64,000 nucleotides of DNA from Nocardioides sp. YIM 152315 (GTDB taxonomy: Bacteria > Actinomycetota > Actinomycetes > Propionibacteriales > Nocardioidaceae). Of this stretch, positions 43,262 through 51,837 are shown piece after piece. Numbering within the stretch: the first letter of the stretch is position 1; every line of letters begins with the position of its first letter. The translations under genes and the position numbers were made by a program. A model generated the notes under the pieces. It worked only from the letters and a program-made list of their open reading frames with translations, did no database searches and was not told where the DNA came from. The DNA lies in the NCBI RefSeq assembly GCF_029210375.1, contig NZ_JARGER010000037.1, positions 293,342 through 357,341 on the forward strand, written 5' to 3'.

Positions 43262-45172
43262 GTGACTGACAACTCTTCCCGAACAGCAGAGGGCCAGCCC
43301 CTCGGGACGGCAGCGACGGATACGACCGACACGCTGCTCGACGTCCGCGGCCTGACCATCACCTACGGTGACGCCGCTCCCAGCGTCACCGGGGTGAGCC
43401 TGACGGTCTCACCCGGGGAGATCCTCGGGCTGATCGGGGAGAGTGGCAGTGGCAAGAGCACGATCGCGATGGCCGCGCTCGGGTTGCTTCCCCGCAACGC
43501 GACCACCACTGCCGAGCGGTTCGACGTCTGCGGCGTCAACGTCCTCTCAGCGCCGCTGCAGCACCTGACCAAGCTGCGCGGACGCAAGATCGCCATGGTG
43601 TTCCAGGACGCCATGGGCGCCCTCGACCCGTGCATGCGGGTCGGGGCGCAGGTCGGCGAGGTCGTCAAGCGGCACCAGCAGCTGTCCGGACAGCGGTGCC
43701 GTGAGGAGGTGCTGAACCTCATGCGTCAGGTGGGGCTGCCGGAGCCGGAGCGCCGAGCCCGGCAGTACCCCCACCAGCTCTCCGGCGGTCTGCGCCAGCG
43801 GGCCGCGATCGCGATGGCCCTGGCGGGCAAGCCCGACGTCCTGCTCGCCGACGAGCCGACCACGGCGCTCGACGTGACCGTCCAGGCCGGGATCCTCCAG
43901 CTCTTCCGGTCGATCCGCGACGACCTCGGCGTCGGTATCGTCCTGATCTCCCACGACATGGGGGTCATCGCGCAGACCGCCGACCGGGTCGCGGTGATGC
44001 TCAACGGCGAGATCGTCGAGCAGGGCTCGGTGAACGAGGTCCTGCTCTCTCCGCAGACCGAGTACACCCGCAAGCTGCTCCACGCGGCCCCAGACCTCGA
44101 AGCGGTGTCCATCGAGGACGCACCGGGCATCGGGACCGGCGCGGAGCCGGCCGAGCCCGCCGACGTGGTGCTCGAGGCCGCGCACGCCACCCGACGGTTC
44201 CGCTCCAAGGGCCAGCACGTGACCGCGGTCGACGACGTCTCGCTGGAGGTGCATCGCGGCGAGGTGCTCGGGATCGTGGGGGAGTCCGGCTCGGGCAAGA
44301 GCACGCTGGCCAAGCTGCTGGTCCGGTTGGACCGGCCCTCTGCCGGCCACCTGCGGATGGAGGGCGTGGGCTACGAGAAGCTGAAGGGCTCGCTCGGCCG
44401 GAAGATCCGCGGCAAGATCCAGATGGTCTTCCAGCACCCGGGCGGCTCGCTGAACCCGCGGATGAAGGTGGGTCGCTCGATCCGCGAGCCCCTGGCCGTG
44501 GAGGGGGTCGACCGCCGGGCCGCCGAGGCCCGGGTCCGGGAGCTGCTCCAGGAGGTGGGCCTGCCCGAGGACAGCGGCGAGCGTCTCCCGCACGAGTTCT
44601 CCGGTGGCCAGAAGCAGCGCATCGCGATCGCCCGTGCGGTGAGCTCCTCCCCCGAGGTGGTCATCCTGGACGAGCCGACCTCGGCCCTCGACGTGTCGGT
44701 CCAGGCCCAGGTGCTCGACCTGCTCGACCGGGTACGCCGGCAGCGCGACCTGACCTATGTCTTCATCTCGCACAACCTCTCGGTGGTGCGCCTGATCAGC
44801 GACCGCGTCGCGGTGATGTACTCCGGCCGGGTCGTCGAGGTCGGGACCAGCCAGGACGTGTTCGCCAACGCCCAGCACTGGTACACCAAGGCCCTGATCG
44901 CGGCCGTCCCGTCGACGGACCCGCGTCGTCGCGACGACGACCCGGTGACCGAGCAGCCGCGCGAGCCGGAGCCCTCGGACTACGAGCCGAGCGCGGAGGA
45001 GCGGGCTGAGCCCGCCTGCGCGTTCGCGCCGCGGTGCCCGATGGCCAAGCAGCGCTGCTGGAGCGAGGTGCCGCAGCTCATCGAGCTCCGCCCGACCCAG
45101 CTGGCCGCCTGCCACTTCCCGACCTCCGGCGCAGAGCCGGTCGTCCTCGAGCGCGAGAAGGAGCTGGCGTGA
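43262..45172 (+). CDS. ABC transporter ATP-binding protein, fused DppD-DppF
   Basis: 636 aa containing two complete ATPase domains. Each has a Walker A (GESGSGKST), a signature (LSGGLRQR; FSGGQKQR) and a Walker B (LLADEPTTALD; ILDEPTSALD). A C-terminal cysteine motif (CAFAPRCPMAKQRC ... ACHFP) is typical of oligopeptide transporter ATPases. GTG 43262 is chosen 7 bp after the binding-protein stop. Fusion of the two nucleotide-binding subunits is common in actinobacterial importers. The stop overlaps the next amidase start (GTGA), linking transport and hydrolysis. Confidence 0.94.
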   Translation: MTDNSSRTAEGQPLGTAATDTTDTLLDVRGLTITYGDAAPSVTGVSLTVSPGEILGLIGESGSGKSTIAMAALGLLPRNATTTAERFDVCGVNVLSAPLQHLTKLRGRKIAMVFQDAMGALDPCMRVGAQVGEVVKRHQQLSGQRCREEVLNLMRQVGLPEPERRARQYPHQLSGGLRQRAAIAMALAGKPDVLLADEPTTALDVTVQAGILQLFRSIRDDLGVGIVLISHDMGVIAQTADRVAVMLNGEIVEQGSVNEVLLSPQTEYTRKLLHAAPDLEAVSIEDAPGIGTGAEPAEPADVVLEAAHATRRFRSKGQHVTAVDDVSLEVHRGEVLGIVGESGSGKSTLAKLLVRLDRPSAGHLRMEGVGYEKLKGSLGRKIRGKIQMVFQHPGGSLNPRMKVGRSIREPLAVEGVDRRAAEARVRELLQEVGLPEDSGERLPHEFSGGQKQRIAIARAVSSSPEVVILDEPTSALDVSVQAQVLDLLDRVRRQRDLTYVFISHNLSVVRLISDRVAVMYSGRVVEVGTSQDVFANAQHWYTKALIAAVPSTDPRRRDDDPVTEQPREPEPSDYEPSAEERAEPACAFAPRCPMAKQRCWSEVPQLIELRPTQLAACHFPTSGAEPVVLEREKELA

Positions 45173-46584
45173 GCGGCCTGATGGACCTCGACGCCCACGA
45201 CCAGGCCCGGCTGGTCCGCGACCGCGAGGTCAGCGCCGAGGAGCTGGTGCAGGCGTCGATCGACGCCATCGAGGCGCACGACGGCGAGATCAACGCCGTC
45301 GTGCACAAGCGCTACGAGCAGGCCCTGGCCGAGGCACGTGTGGTGCCGCTGGACGCCCCGTTCGCCGGCGTACCGACCCTGACGAAGAGCATGGACCCCC
45401 TGGCGGGAGCCCCGCACGACCTCGGGTCGCGCTACCTGGCGAAGCAGGGTCGGGTGGCAAAGGCGGACAGCCCCCTGGTGCAGCGGCTGCGCCGGGCCGG
45501 GTTCGTCATCCTGGGCACGACGGCGGCGCCGGAGTTCGGCGTGCTGTCGACCACCGAGACCGCCGTGCACGGCATCACCCGCAACCCGTGGAACCTCGAG
45601 CACACCTCCGGCGGGTCCTCGGGCGGCGCCTCTGCAGTGGTCGCCGCGGGGATGGTGGCGGTGGCCTCGGGCGGCGACGGTGGCGGCTCCATCCGGATGC
45701 CGGCGGCGTTCTGCCAGCAGGTCGGCCTCAAGCCGAGCCTCGGGCTCGTCCCCGGCAAGGGGTCCCCGGCGGACCGTTGGGGGCACAGCGTGTCGGCGGT
45801 CGTCAGCCGCACGGTGCGCGACACGGCGGGAGCCATCGAGGTGATGGCCGACCGCCAGCACCGCAGCCCGCGGCTCCCCGACTTCGCCCACGGTGACCTG
45901 CGTGACGCCGTCGGCCGCGACCCCGGCTCGCTCCGGATCGGAGTGGTCGCCTCCGCGCCCGAGCACGCCCCGCAGGTCGAGGCGGAGATCCGGGACGCCG
46001 TCGTCGCGACAGGCGAGCTGCTGCAGTCGCTGGGTCACACCGTCGAGGAGAGCCACCCCGCGGCGCTCTTCGACCCCGACGTGCTGCCGACCTTCTTCGA
46101 CGCGCTCAGCGTCACCGTCGGGCTCACCCTGGAGAACCTCGTCGCCGAGACCGGCGTCCGACCGGAGCCCGGCGACCTCGACGTGGTCACCCAGCTGTGG
46201 CTGGACCGCAGCGCGGAGATGACCGGCATCGACCTCATCCGTGCCTTGACCTGGCAGGAGGACTACCGGCAGGAGATGGCGCGCTGGTGGGAGGAGTACG
46301 ACCTCCTCCTCAGTCCGGTGTTCGCGAGCGTCGTGCCCCGGCTGAGCTGGCCCTGGACCGAGCCCGACGGGGTGCAGAGGTCCGTCGACGTGCTGACCTT
46401 CACCGCACCGTTCAACACCACCGGGCAGCCGGCGATCTCGGTCCCGGCCGGGACCACCGGGACCGGGCTGCCGATCGGCATCCAGCTCGCCGCGGCGTAC
46501 GGCCGCGAGGACCTGCTGCTCTCCGTCGCCGGACAGCTCGAGGAGGCGCGCCCCTGGGAGTCGGTCGCTCCGGCGTACCGATGA
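45169..46584 (+). CDS. Amidase-signature enzyme (NylA-like) 4
   Basis: 471 aa with Lys73, Ser150 in GGSSGG and Ser174 in GGGSIRMP. It is closest in pattern to amidase 2 ([50 protein letters not shown]). The usual KD after the catalytic lysine is KS (LTKSMD), with a one-residue gap there. It is translationally coupled to the ABC ATPase gene and to the oxidoreductase that follows, so its substrate is probably what the transporter imports. Confidence 0.9.
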   Translation: MSGLMDLDAHDQARLVRDREVSAEELVQASIDAIEAHDGEINAVVHKRYEQALAEARVVPLDAPFAGVPTLTKSMDPLAGAPHDLGSRYLAKQGRVAKADSPLVQRLRRAGFVILGTTAAPEFGVLSTTETAVHGITRNPWNLEHTSGGSSGGASAVVAAGMVAVASGGDGGGSIRMPAAFCQQVGLKPSLGLVPGKGSPADRWGHSVSAVVSRTVRDTAGAIEVMADRQHRSPRLPDFAHGDLRDAVGRDPGSLRIGVVASAPEHAPQVEAEIRDAVVATGELLQSLGHTVEESHPAALFDPDVLPTFFDALSVTVGLTLENLVAETGVRPEPGDLDVVTQLWLDRSAEMTGIDLIRALTWQEDYRQEMARWWEEYDLLLSPVFASVVPRLSWPWTEPDGVQRSVDVLTFTAPFNTTGQPAISVPAGTTGTGLPIGIQLAAAYGREDLLLSVAGQLEEARPWESVAPAYR

Positions 46585-47579
46585 TGCGGGCCGCACGGTT
46601 CCACGAGTGGGGCGGCCCGCCGCTGGTCGAGGACGTACCCGAGCCGGCCGCGGGTGCCGGTGAGACGCTGGTCAGGATCACGGCCGCCGCGGTCTCGCAC
46701 CTGGACCTGACCGTCGCGAGCGGCGACTTCGGGATCCGTCCGGAGCTCCCGCACGTCGGCGGGGTCGAGGGCGCAGGGTTGGTCGTCGCGTCGGCGACCC
46801 ACGCGGCCGGGACCCTCGTCAACGTGCGCGGCGACGGGCTCGGCCTGCACCGCGGTGGCAGCTGGGCCGAGCTCGTGGTGGTGCCGGACGAGTGCGCGAC
46901 GCCGGTGCCTCCGGAGATGCCGGCGCCGATCGCCGCGACGTACCGACAGCCGGTGACCACCGCCGCGGTGACCCTCTGGGACGTGGCCGGACTCGGCCGG
47001 TGGCACGCGGCCGGCGTCTCCGCACCCGACGGCGAGACCGTGCTTGTCACCGGCGCCGCGGGAGCGGTCGGTGCCGCCGCGGTCCAGCTCGCCCTGCGGG
47101 CGGGGTGCCGGGTGCACGGCCTGGTCAAGGACGAGCACCAGGCGGCGCGGCTGACCGAGGGCGGGGTCCCGGTGCTGCTCGAGGACCGGGACCGGCACGA
47201 GGACCTCGCGCGCGAGCGTCCCTTCACGTTGCTCGTCGATACCGTCGGTGGGCCCGAGCTGGCCGACCGCAGTCGCTGGGTCGCGCCGGGCGGTCGCGTC
47301 GCCGTCGTCGGGTACGTCGCCGGGACCGAGGTGACCCTCGACCTCCCGGGCTGGTTGCTGGACGACGTGGCGCTCCTGCCGGTCAACATGATGCGGCGCC
47401 AGGAGGCGTCCCGGCGGTGGGGTCCGGAGCTGGTGGCGCTGGTCGCCTCCGGCGAGCTGACCGTCGACGTCGCCACGTTCGCGCTCGAGGACGCCCCCGC
47501 CGCCGTCCGCCGGCTGCGCGTCGGCGGGGCCTGCGGCCGCGTCGTCCTGCTACCCGGGTCCGCCGAGCGGACTCCCTGA
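46581..47579 (+). CDS. Zinc-independent MDR oxidoreductase (second copy)
   Basis: A 332-aa paralogue of the enzyme at 13309: shared AVSHLDLTVASGDFGIRPELP, TGAAGAVGAAAVQLA nucleotide motif, LLVDTVGGPEL and GWLLDDVALLPVNMMRR. No zinc ligands are seen. The start is ATGATG at 46581/46584 and overlaps the amidase stop. Having two copies, one beside the ring-cleavage genes and one beside the amidase/transport genes, suggests that both modules handle related intermediates. Confidence 0.87.
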   Translation: MMRAARFHEWGGPPLVEDVPEPAAGAGETLVRITAAAVSHLDLTVASGDFGIRPELPHVGGVEGAGLVVASATHAAGTLVNVRGDGLGLHRGGSWAELVVVPDECATPVPPEMPAPIAATYRQPVTTAAVTLWDVAGLGRWHAAGVSAPDGETVLVTGAAGAVGAAAVQLALRAGCRVHGLVKDEHQAARLTEGGVPVLLEDRDRHEDLARERPFTLLVDTVGGPELADRSRWVAPGGRVAVVGYVAGTEVTLDLPGWLLDDVALLPVNMMRRQEASRRWGPELVALVASGELTVDVATFALEDAPAAVRRLRVGGACGRVVLLPGSAERTP

Positions 47580-47635
47580 GTTCCCGGCGGCGCCGCGGTC
47601 ACCGCCCCGCCGTACCCCGTCACCCCAGGAGGATC

Positions 47636-48844
47636 ATGTCCGTGTCCACGGAGACCACCGAGCGCTCGACCGAGGACGAGCGGCAGCTGCGCGACGGGCT
47701 GGCCCGCCTCCAGGACCAGCTGCTCGACCTCAGCCACCGCATCCATGCCCGACCGGAGCTGCGCTATGAGGAGCACTTCGCCAGCGCCCTGCTGGTCGAG
47801 GCGCTCGCCGGCGCGGGCTTCGCGATCGAGCAGTGCGTCGCCGACCTGCCGACCGCGTTCCTCGCCACCCACGACACCGGACGTCCGGGCCCGACCGTTG
47901 CGATCTTCTGCGAGTACGACGCCCTCGAGGAGATCGGCCACGGCTGCGGGCACAACCTGATCGCCGCCGCCGGGCTCGGCTCCGGCCTGCTCGCGCGGGA
48001 GTGGCTGGTCGCGCACCCCGAGATCGGCGGCCGGCTCGTGGTCGTCGGCAGTCCGGCCGAGGAGGGCGGCGGCGGCAAGATCGCCATGCTGGAGTCGGGC
48101 TGCCTCGACGGCATCGACGCGGCGATGATGATCCACCCGTCGGGGGAGAACCTCTCGGCCATGCGCACCCTGAGCCGCGCCGGGCTCGAGATCGAGTTCG
48201 AGGGCCGGGCCGCCCACGCCGCGGTGAGCCCCCAGCTCGGCATCAACGCCCTCGACGCGGCCGTGCTGACGCTCAACGCGATCGGGCTGCTGCGCCAGCA
48301 GCTGCCGAGCGATGCTCGCGTCCACGGGATCATCACCGACGGCGGCGAGGCGCAGAACATCATCCCCGAGCGGACCCGGATCGTGGCCAGCGTCCGGACC
48401 GAGGATCCGCAGCTGCTGCTCGAGAACGTCCAGCCCCGGGTCGAGAACTGCGCGCGGGGGGCGGCGCTCGCGACCGGCGCCACGGTCGAGATCCGGCCGA
48501 CCGCCCCGGTGTACGCCGCGATCCGGCCCAACCCCGTCCTCGGCGATCTGGTCGAGCACCACTTCGCGCGACTGGGGCGCCGCACCGAGCCGCCCCGGAC
48601 CGAGGTCTACCCCGGCTCCACCGACATGGGCAACGTCAGCCAGGTGATCCCCTCGATCCATCCGACCGTCGAGATCGTGCCCGGGCTGGACATGCACAGC
48701 CGGCGCGCGGCCGAGCTGGCCGGCGGACCGGACGGCGACCGGTGCGCGCTGGACGGCGCTCTGCTGCTCGCGATGACGGCCGTCGCGCTCTTCGCGCGGC
48801 CGGAGCTGGTGGACGAGGCCCGACGTACCTTCGAGGAGCGGTGA
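47636..48844 (+). CDS. M20D-type amidohydrolase/aminoacylase
   Basis: A 402-aa metallohydrolase. Expected metal ligands are intact: EYDALEEIGHGCGHN supplies the Cys and His, SPAEEGGGGK the Glu pair, and later histidines occur in MMIHPSG and MDMHSRR. It resembles N-acyl-amino-acid amidohydrolases and the p-aminobenzoyl-glutamate hydrolase group. It would split an N-acyl amino acid or similar conjugate, in contrast to the degenerate M20 protein at 15114. AGGAGGATC precedes the ATG. Confidence 0.9.
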   Translation: MSVSTETTERSTEDERQLRDGLARLQDQLLDLSHRIHARPELRYEEHFASALLVEALAGAGFAIEQCVADLPTAFLATHDTGRPGPTVAIFCEYDALEEIGHGCGHNLIAAAGLGSGLLAREWLVAHPEIGGRLVVVGSPAEEGGGGKIAMLESGCLDGIDAAMMIHPSGENLSAMRTLSRAGLEIEFEGRAAHAAVSPQLGINALDAAVLTLNAIGLLRQQLPSDARVHGIITDGGEAQNIIPERTRIVASVRTEDPQLLLENVQPRVENCARGAALATGATVEIRPTAPVYAAIRPNPVLGDLVEHHFARLGRRTEPPRTEVYPGSTDMGNVSQVIPSIHPTVEIVPGLDMHSRRAAELAGGPDGDRCALDGALLLAMTAVALFARPELVDEARRTFEER

Positions 48845-50118
48845 TGGACCCGGTGATGGACATGGACCAGACCACGGTGTCGACCAGGATCGTCAGGCTC
48901 TCCGGCGCGCGCCTGATCGACGGGACGGGTGCCGGCCCGGTCGAGGGGCTGACGCTCCTCATCCGGGACGGCCGGTTCGCGTACGTCGGGCCGGCCGAGG
49001 GCTGTCCCGACGTCGAGGTGGACGACGACATCGACCTCGGCGGGCGCACGGTGCTGCCGGGCTTCTTCGACGTGCACGTCCACTTCCTGATGGACAACAA
49101 CGGGGACTTCCGGAACCGGCTGCTCTCGAACTTCCCGACCGTCACCGTCTTCGAACGGGCCCAGCGGATGCGCGAGACCCTACACGCGGGCGTGACGACC
49201 GTGCGCGACCTCGGTGGCATCGACGCCGGCTACCGGGAGGCGATCTCCCGGGGGCTCATCGAGGGCCCGCGGCTCCAGGTCGCCGTACGACTGATGAGTC
49301 ACACCGGAGGTCACGCCGACTTCCGGCTGCCGAGCGGCTTCGACCCGTGCGCGATCCTCGAGCCGTTCAACGAGCTCGCCGACACGCCGGACGAGGCGCG
49401 CCTCGCGACGCGACGCCTGCTGCGGGACCAGGCCGACGTCATCAAGATCTGCGCCAGCGGCGGCGTCAACAGCCCGAGCGACCAGCCCGAGGACGAGGGC
49501 ATGACCGTCGAGGAGATCGCGGCGGTGGTGGAGGAGACCCGCCGGCACCGGGGGGTCCCGGTCGCCGCGCACGCCCAGGGCACGCAGGGGATCAAGAACG
49601 CCGTCCGCGGTGGTGTGACGAGCATCGAGCACGGCTACCTCCTCGACGACGAGGCCATCGACCTGATGGTGGAGCGCGGCACCTTCCTGGTGCCGACGCT
49701 GTCGACCTTCCACGCCCCCGGCCAGGACTTCGCCGCGAGTGCGGCGGCCAAGAAGCAGCGGCTGCTCGACGTGGCGATGGAACGCCTCAGCGAGGCGGTA
49801 CGCCGCGACGTGAAGGTCGCGCTCGGCACCGACTCGGGGGTCGGCGCCCACGGGCACAACCTCGCCGAGCTGGCCCACCTGACCGACATCGGTCTGAGCC
49901 CGCTCGCCGCGATCACCGCGGGTACCCGCACCGCCGCCGAGCTGATGCGCATGGACGCCGACTTCGGCAGTGTCGAGGTGGGCAAGGTCGCCGACCTCGT
50001 CGTGTGCCAGGGCGATCCGATCGATGACATCGGGCTGCTCGCCGATGCCGCGAACGTGCTCCTGGTAATGCAGGGAGGACAGGTCGTGAAGGACTCGATG
50101 CCGGCCGCCATCGGATGA
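48844..50118 (+). CDS. Amidohydrolase, imidazolonepropionase/prolidase-like TIM-barrel
   Basis: 424 aa. The metal-dependent barrel motifs occur in order: HVHF after LPGFFDV, a candidate bridging lysine in VIKICASGG, His in VAAHAQG, His in SIEHGY and Asp in LGTDSGV. The composite beta-sandwich is formed by both ends of the chain. This subgroup includes Xaa-Pro dipeptidases and enzymes that hydrolyse cyclic amides or carbamates. ATG 48844 overlaps the M20D stop; in-frame ATGs at codons 5 and 7 are alternatives. It probably acts after the M20D enzyme. Confidence 0.88.
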   Translation: MDPVMDMDQTTVSTRIVRLSGARLIDGTGAGPVEGLTLLIRDGRFAYVGPAEGCPDVEVDDDIDLGGRTVLPGFFDVHVHFLMDNNGDFRNRLLSNFPTVTVFERAQRMRETLHAGVTTVRDLGGIDAGYREAISRGLIEGPRLQVAVRLMSHTGGHADFRLPSGFDPCAILEPFNELADTPDEARLATRRLLRDQADVIKICASGGVNSPSDQPEDEGMTVEEIAAVVEETRRHRGVPVAAHAQGTQGIKNAVRGGVTSIEHGYLLDDEAIDLMVERGTFLVPTLSTFHAPGQDFAASAAAKKQRLLDVAMERLSEAVRRDVKVALGTDSGVGAHGHNLAELAHLTDIGLSPLAAITAGTRTAAELMRMDADFGSVEVGKVADLVVCQGDPIDDIGLLADAANVLLVMQGGQVVKDSMPAAIG

Positions 50119-51467
50119 TGCCCGGCACGGACGTCGAGATCGACGACGTCCCGCGCGACCCGATCCGCCCCGGATTCCGGATGGGTGCGGTCGGCGACCT
50201 GATGTACCTGCGCCCGATGTCCGCGACGCTGGCCGCGACCCGGCCGGATCTCGTGGCGCTGCTCGGGTCGGTCGACCTGCTGTTCGGCAACCTCGAGACG
50301 ATGCTGCTCGACCTCGCGGGGTCGGACTGCGCTCCCGCCGCCGAGTCCGGAGGGACCTGGTTGGTGGCGGAGCCCTCCGTGGCGCCGGACCTCGCCCGCC
50401 TCGGCTTCGGGCTGCTCAGCCTGGCCAACAACCACGCCGGAGACTGGGGCGCTCGCGGGCTCCTCGACACGATGGCGGCGGTGCGGGCCGCGGGAATCGT
50501 CGCAGCCGGCGCGGGACGCTCTTGGAGCGGCGCGGTCGCGCCCCGCTACGTCGACACCCCGCACGGCCGGGTCGCCCTGGTGGCCGCGACCACGACCTTC
50601 ACCGCCGCGTCGCGCGCCGGCGATGCCCTCGGCGAGGTGCCGGCCCGCCCGGGCGTGGCGGCGATCCGCTCGAGCCCGGTCGCGTCCGTTCCGGAGGGAC
50701 TCTGGGACGAGCTCGCCCGGTTCGTCGCCGACAACCCGAGCTTCCTCAACGAGAGCGGCGCCGAGGAGCTGCGCGCGATGGGTGGGCGGTTCCGGCACGG
50801 CGCGCCAGACGGTCGTTCCGGTGAGGTGCGCTACGAACCCGATCCCGAGGACGTGGCCGCCGTGCTGCTCGCCGTGCGGCAGGCTCGGCAGAACAGCAAC
50901 CTGGTGATCTTCTCGTTGCATTCCCACGAGCCGTCGAACGATGACACCCGACCCGCACCGTTCGCGGCCGACTTGTGTCGCCGCGCCGTCGAGGCCGGGG
51001 CAGACCTGGTCGTCGGGCATGGTCCGCATCAACTGCGAGGTGTCGAGGTCCACAAGGGGGTGCCGATCCTGCACTCGCTGGGCGACTTCGCGATGATGTC
51101 CAACAGTCTCGATGTAGTTCCACTTGACACGTGGCGCTCATGTCGGACGGAGCCAGGGACGGCTACCGTGCCTGAGCTGCTCAACTCACGCAACCGCGTA
51201 ATCTTCAGCAGCGACAATGTGCTGGAGTCCGCCTTGGCGACACTGCGTTGGGACGAGAGCGGCATGTGCCTCGTGCTTCATCCGTTGGATCTGGGTCGCG
51301 ATCGTGCCGGAGCCGCTCGAGGGGTGCCGGACCTCGCCGGCGGCCCGCGCGCCGGACGCATCATCGACCGACTGGTGCGGCTCAGCAACGAATTCGGGAC
51401 CACGCTCACTCGCGAAGGACACCGAGCCGTGCTTGAGCTCCCAGCGACCGCGCGCTTGTCCGGGTGA
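50115..51467 (+). CDS. CapA/PgsA-family metallophosphatase-like protein
   Basis: 450 aa with the calcineurin-like motifs of the CapA family: GDLMY, GNLETML, LANNHAGDWG, SLHSHE and VGHGPHQLRG. No signal peptide or membrane anchor is visible, unlike CapA of poly-gamma-glutamate capsules, so it is likely cytoplasmic. ATGA overlap with the amidohydrolase gene puts it in the catabolic operon, where it may act on an amide or phosphorylated intermediate. From about 50880 the codon usage loosens, with many more A/T third positions than in the first half. Confidence 0.85.
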   Translation: MMPGTDVEIDDVPRDPIRPGFRMGAVGDLMYLRPMSATLAATRPDLVALLGSVDLLFGNLETMLLDLAGSDCAPAAESGGTWLVAEPSVAPDLARLGFGLLSLANNHAGDWGARGLLDTMAAVRAAGIVAAGAGRSWSGAVAPRYVDTPHGRVALVAATTTFTAASRAGDALGEVPARPGVAAIRSSPVASVPEGLWDELARFVADNPSFLNESGAEELRAMGGRFRHGAPDGRSGEVRYEPDPEDVAAVLLAVRQARQNSNLVIFSLHSHEPSNDDTRPAPFAADLCRRAVEAGADLVVGHGPHQLRGVEVHKGVPILHSLGDFAMMSNSLDVVPLDTWRSCRTEPGTATVPELLNSRNRVIFSSDNVLESALATLRWDESGMCLVLHPLDLGRDRAGAARGVPDLAGGPRAGRIIDRLVRLSNEFGTTLTREGHRAVLELPATARLSG

Positions 51468-51793
51468 GCCGCTCGACGGACGAGTCGAGAACACCCTCAG
51501 GGGCGGCCGATCGGCGAATCATGGCGATGGTTTCGACATCGCCGTCTGTCTCGCATGGGCAGGTCTAACAGAGCCGACGCAGATGCCTCCCACCAGACGC
51601 CCTCTGCAGCGCTGCGATCTGCGGCGCAAGACGCGGTCGGGTCGGTGCGTGAGGAAGTCGACCCAGGCTTCTTCCTACGGCTGCACCGAGCTCTTGTGGA
51701 CCAGGCGCCTGCCAAGTACGGCGGCCTAGTCGGTTCGGTACGGCGATGGCGCAACCGGGAGCGGCGGTCGAGGCCCCGCGTGCGCGGGATAGC
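51468..51793. other. 326-bp stretch without a recognisable gene
   Basis: Composition is less GC-rich than the block to its left. An open plus-strand frame from ATG 51555 contains a protein-like piece (VDPGFFLRLHRALVDQ) but runs on through the terminator hairpin and opposite the DUF1772 gene, so at most the first part could be a gene remnant. I assign no function. Confidence 0.45.
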
Positions 51794-51819
51794 GGCCCCG
51801 GATCCGAGGATCCGGGGCC
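51794..51819 (-). terminator. Hairpin terminator downstream of the DUF1772 gene
   Basis: A perfect 11-bp stem, GGCCCCGGATC with GATCCGGGGCC, around a CGAG tetraloop, 19 bp past the DUF1772 stop. In the plus-strand direction it differs from the hairpin at 5993 by one loop base, plus one extra closing pair. Confidence 0.7.
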
Positions 51820-51837
51820 TCGTCCACTTCAATCTCC

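Noticed and set aside
5865..51819. tRNA-Leu as integration site of a mobile island covering the catabolic block
   Set aside because: The 3' end of the tRNA is not repeated at the right edge, and no integrase, excisionase or transfer gene is visible. The flanking hairpins alone may simply be terminators.
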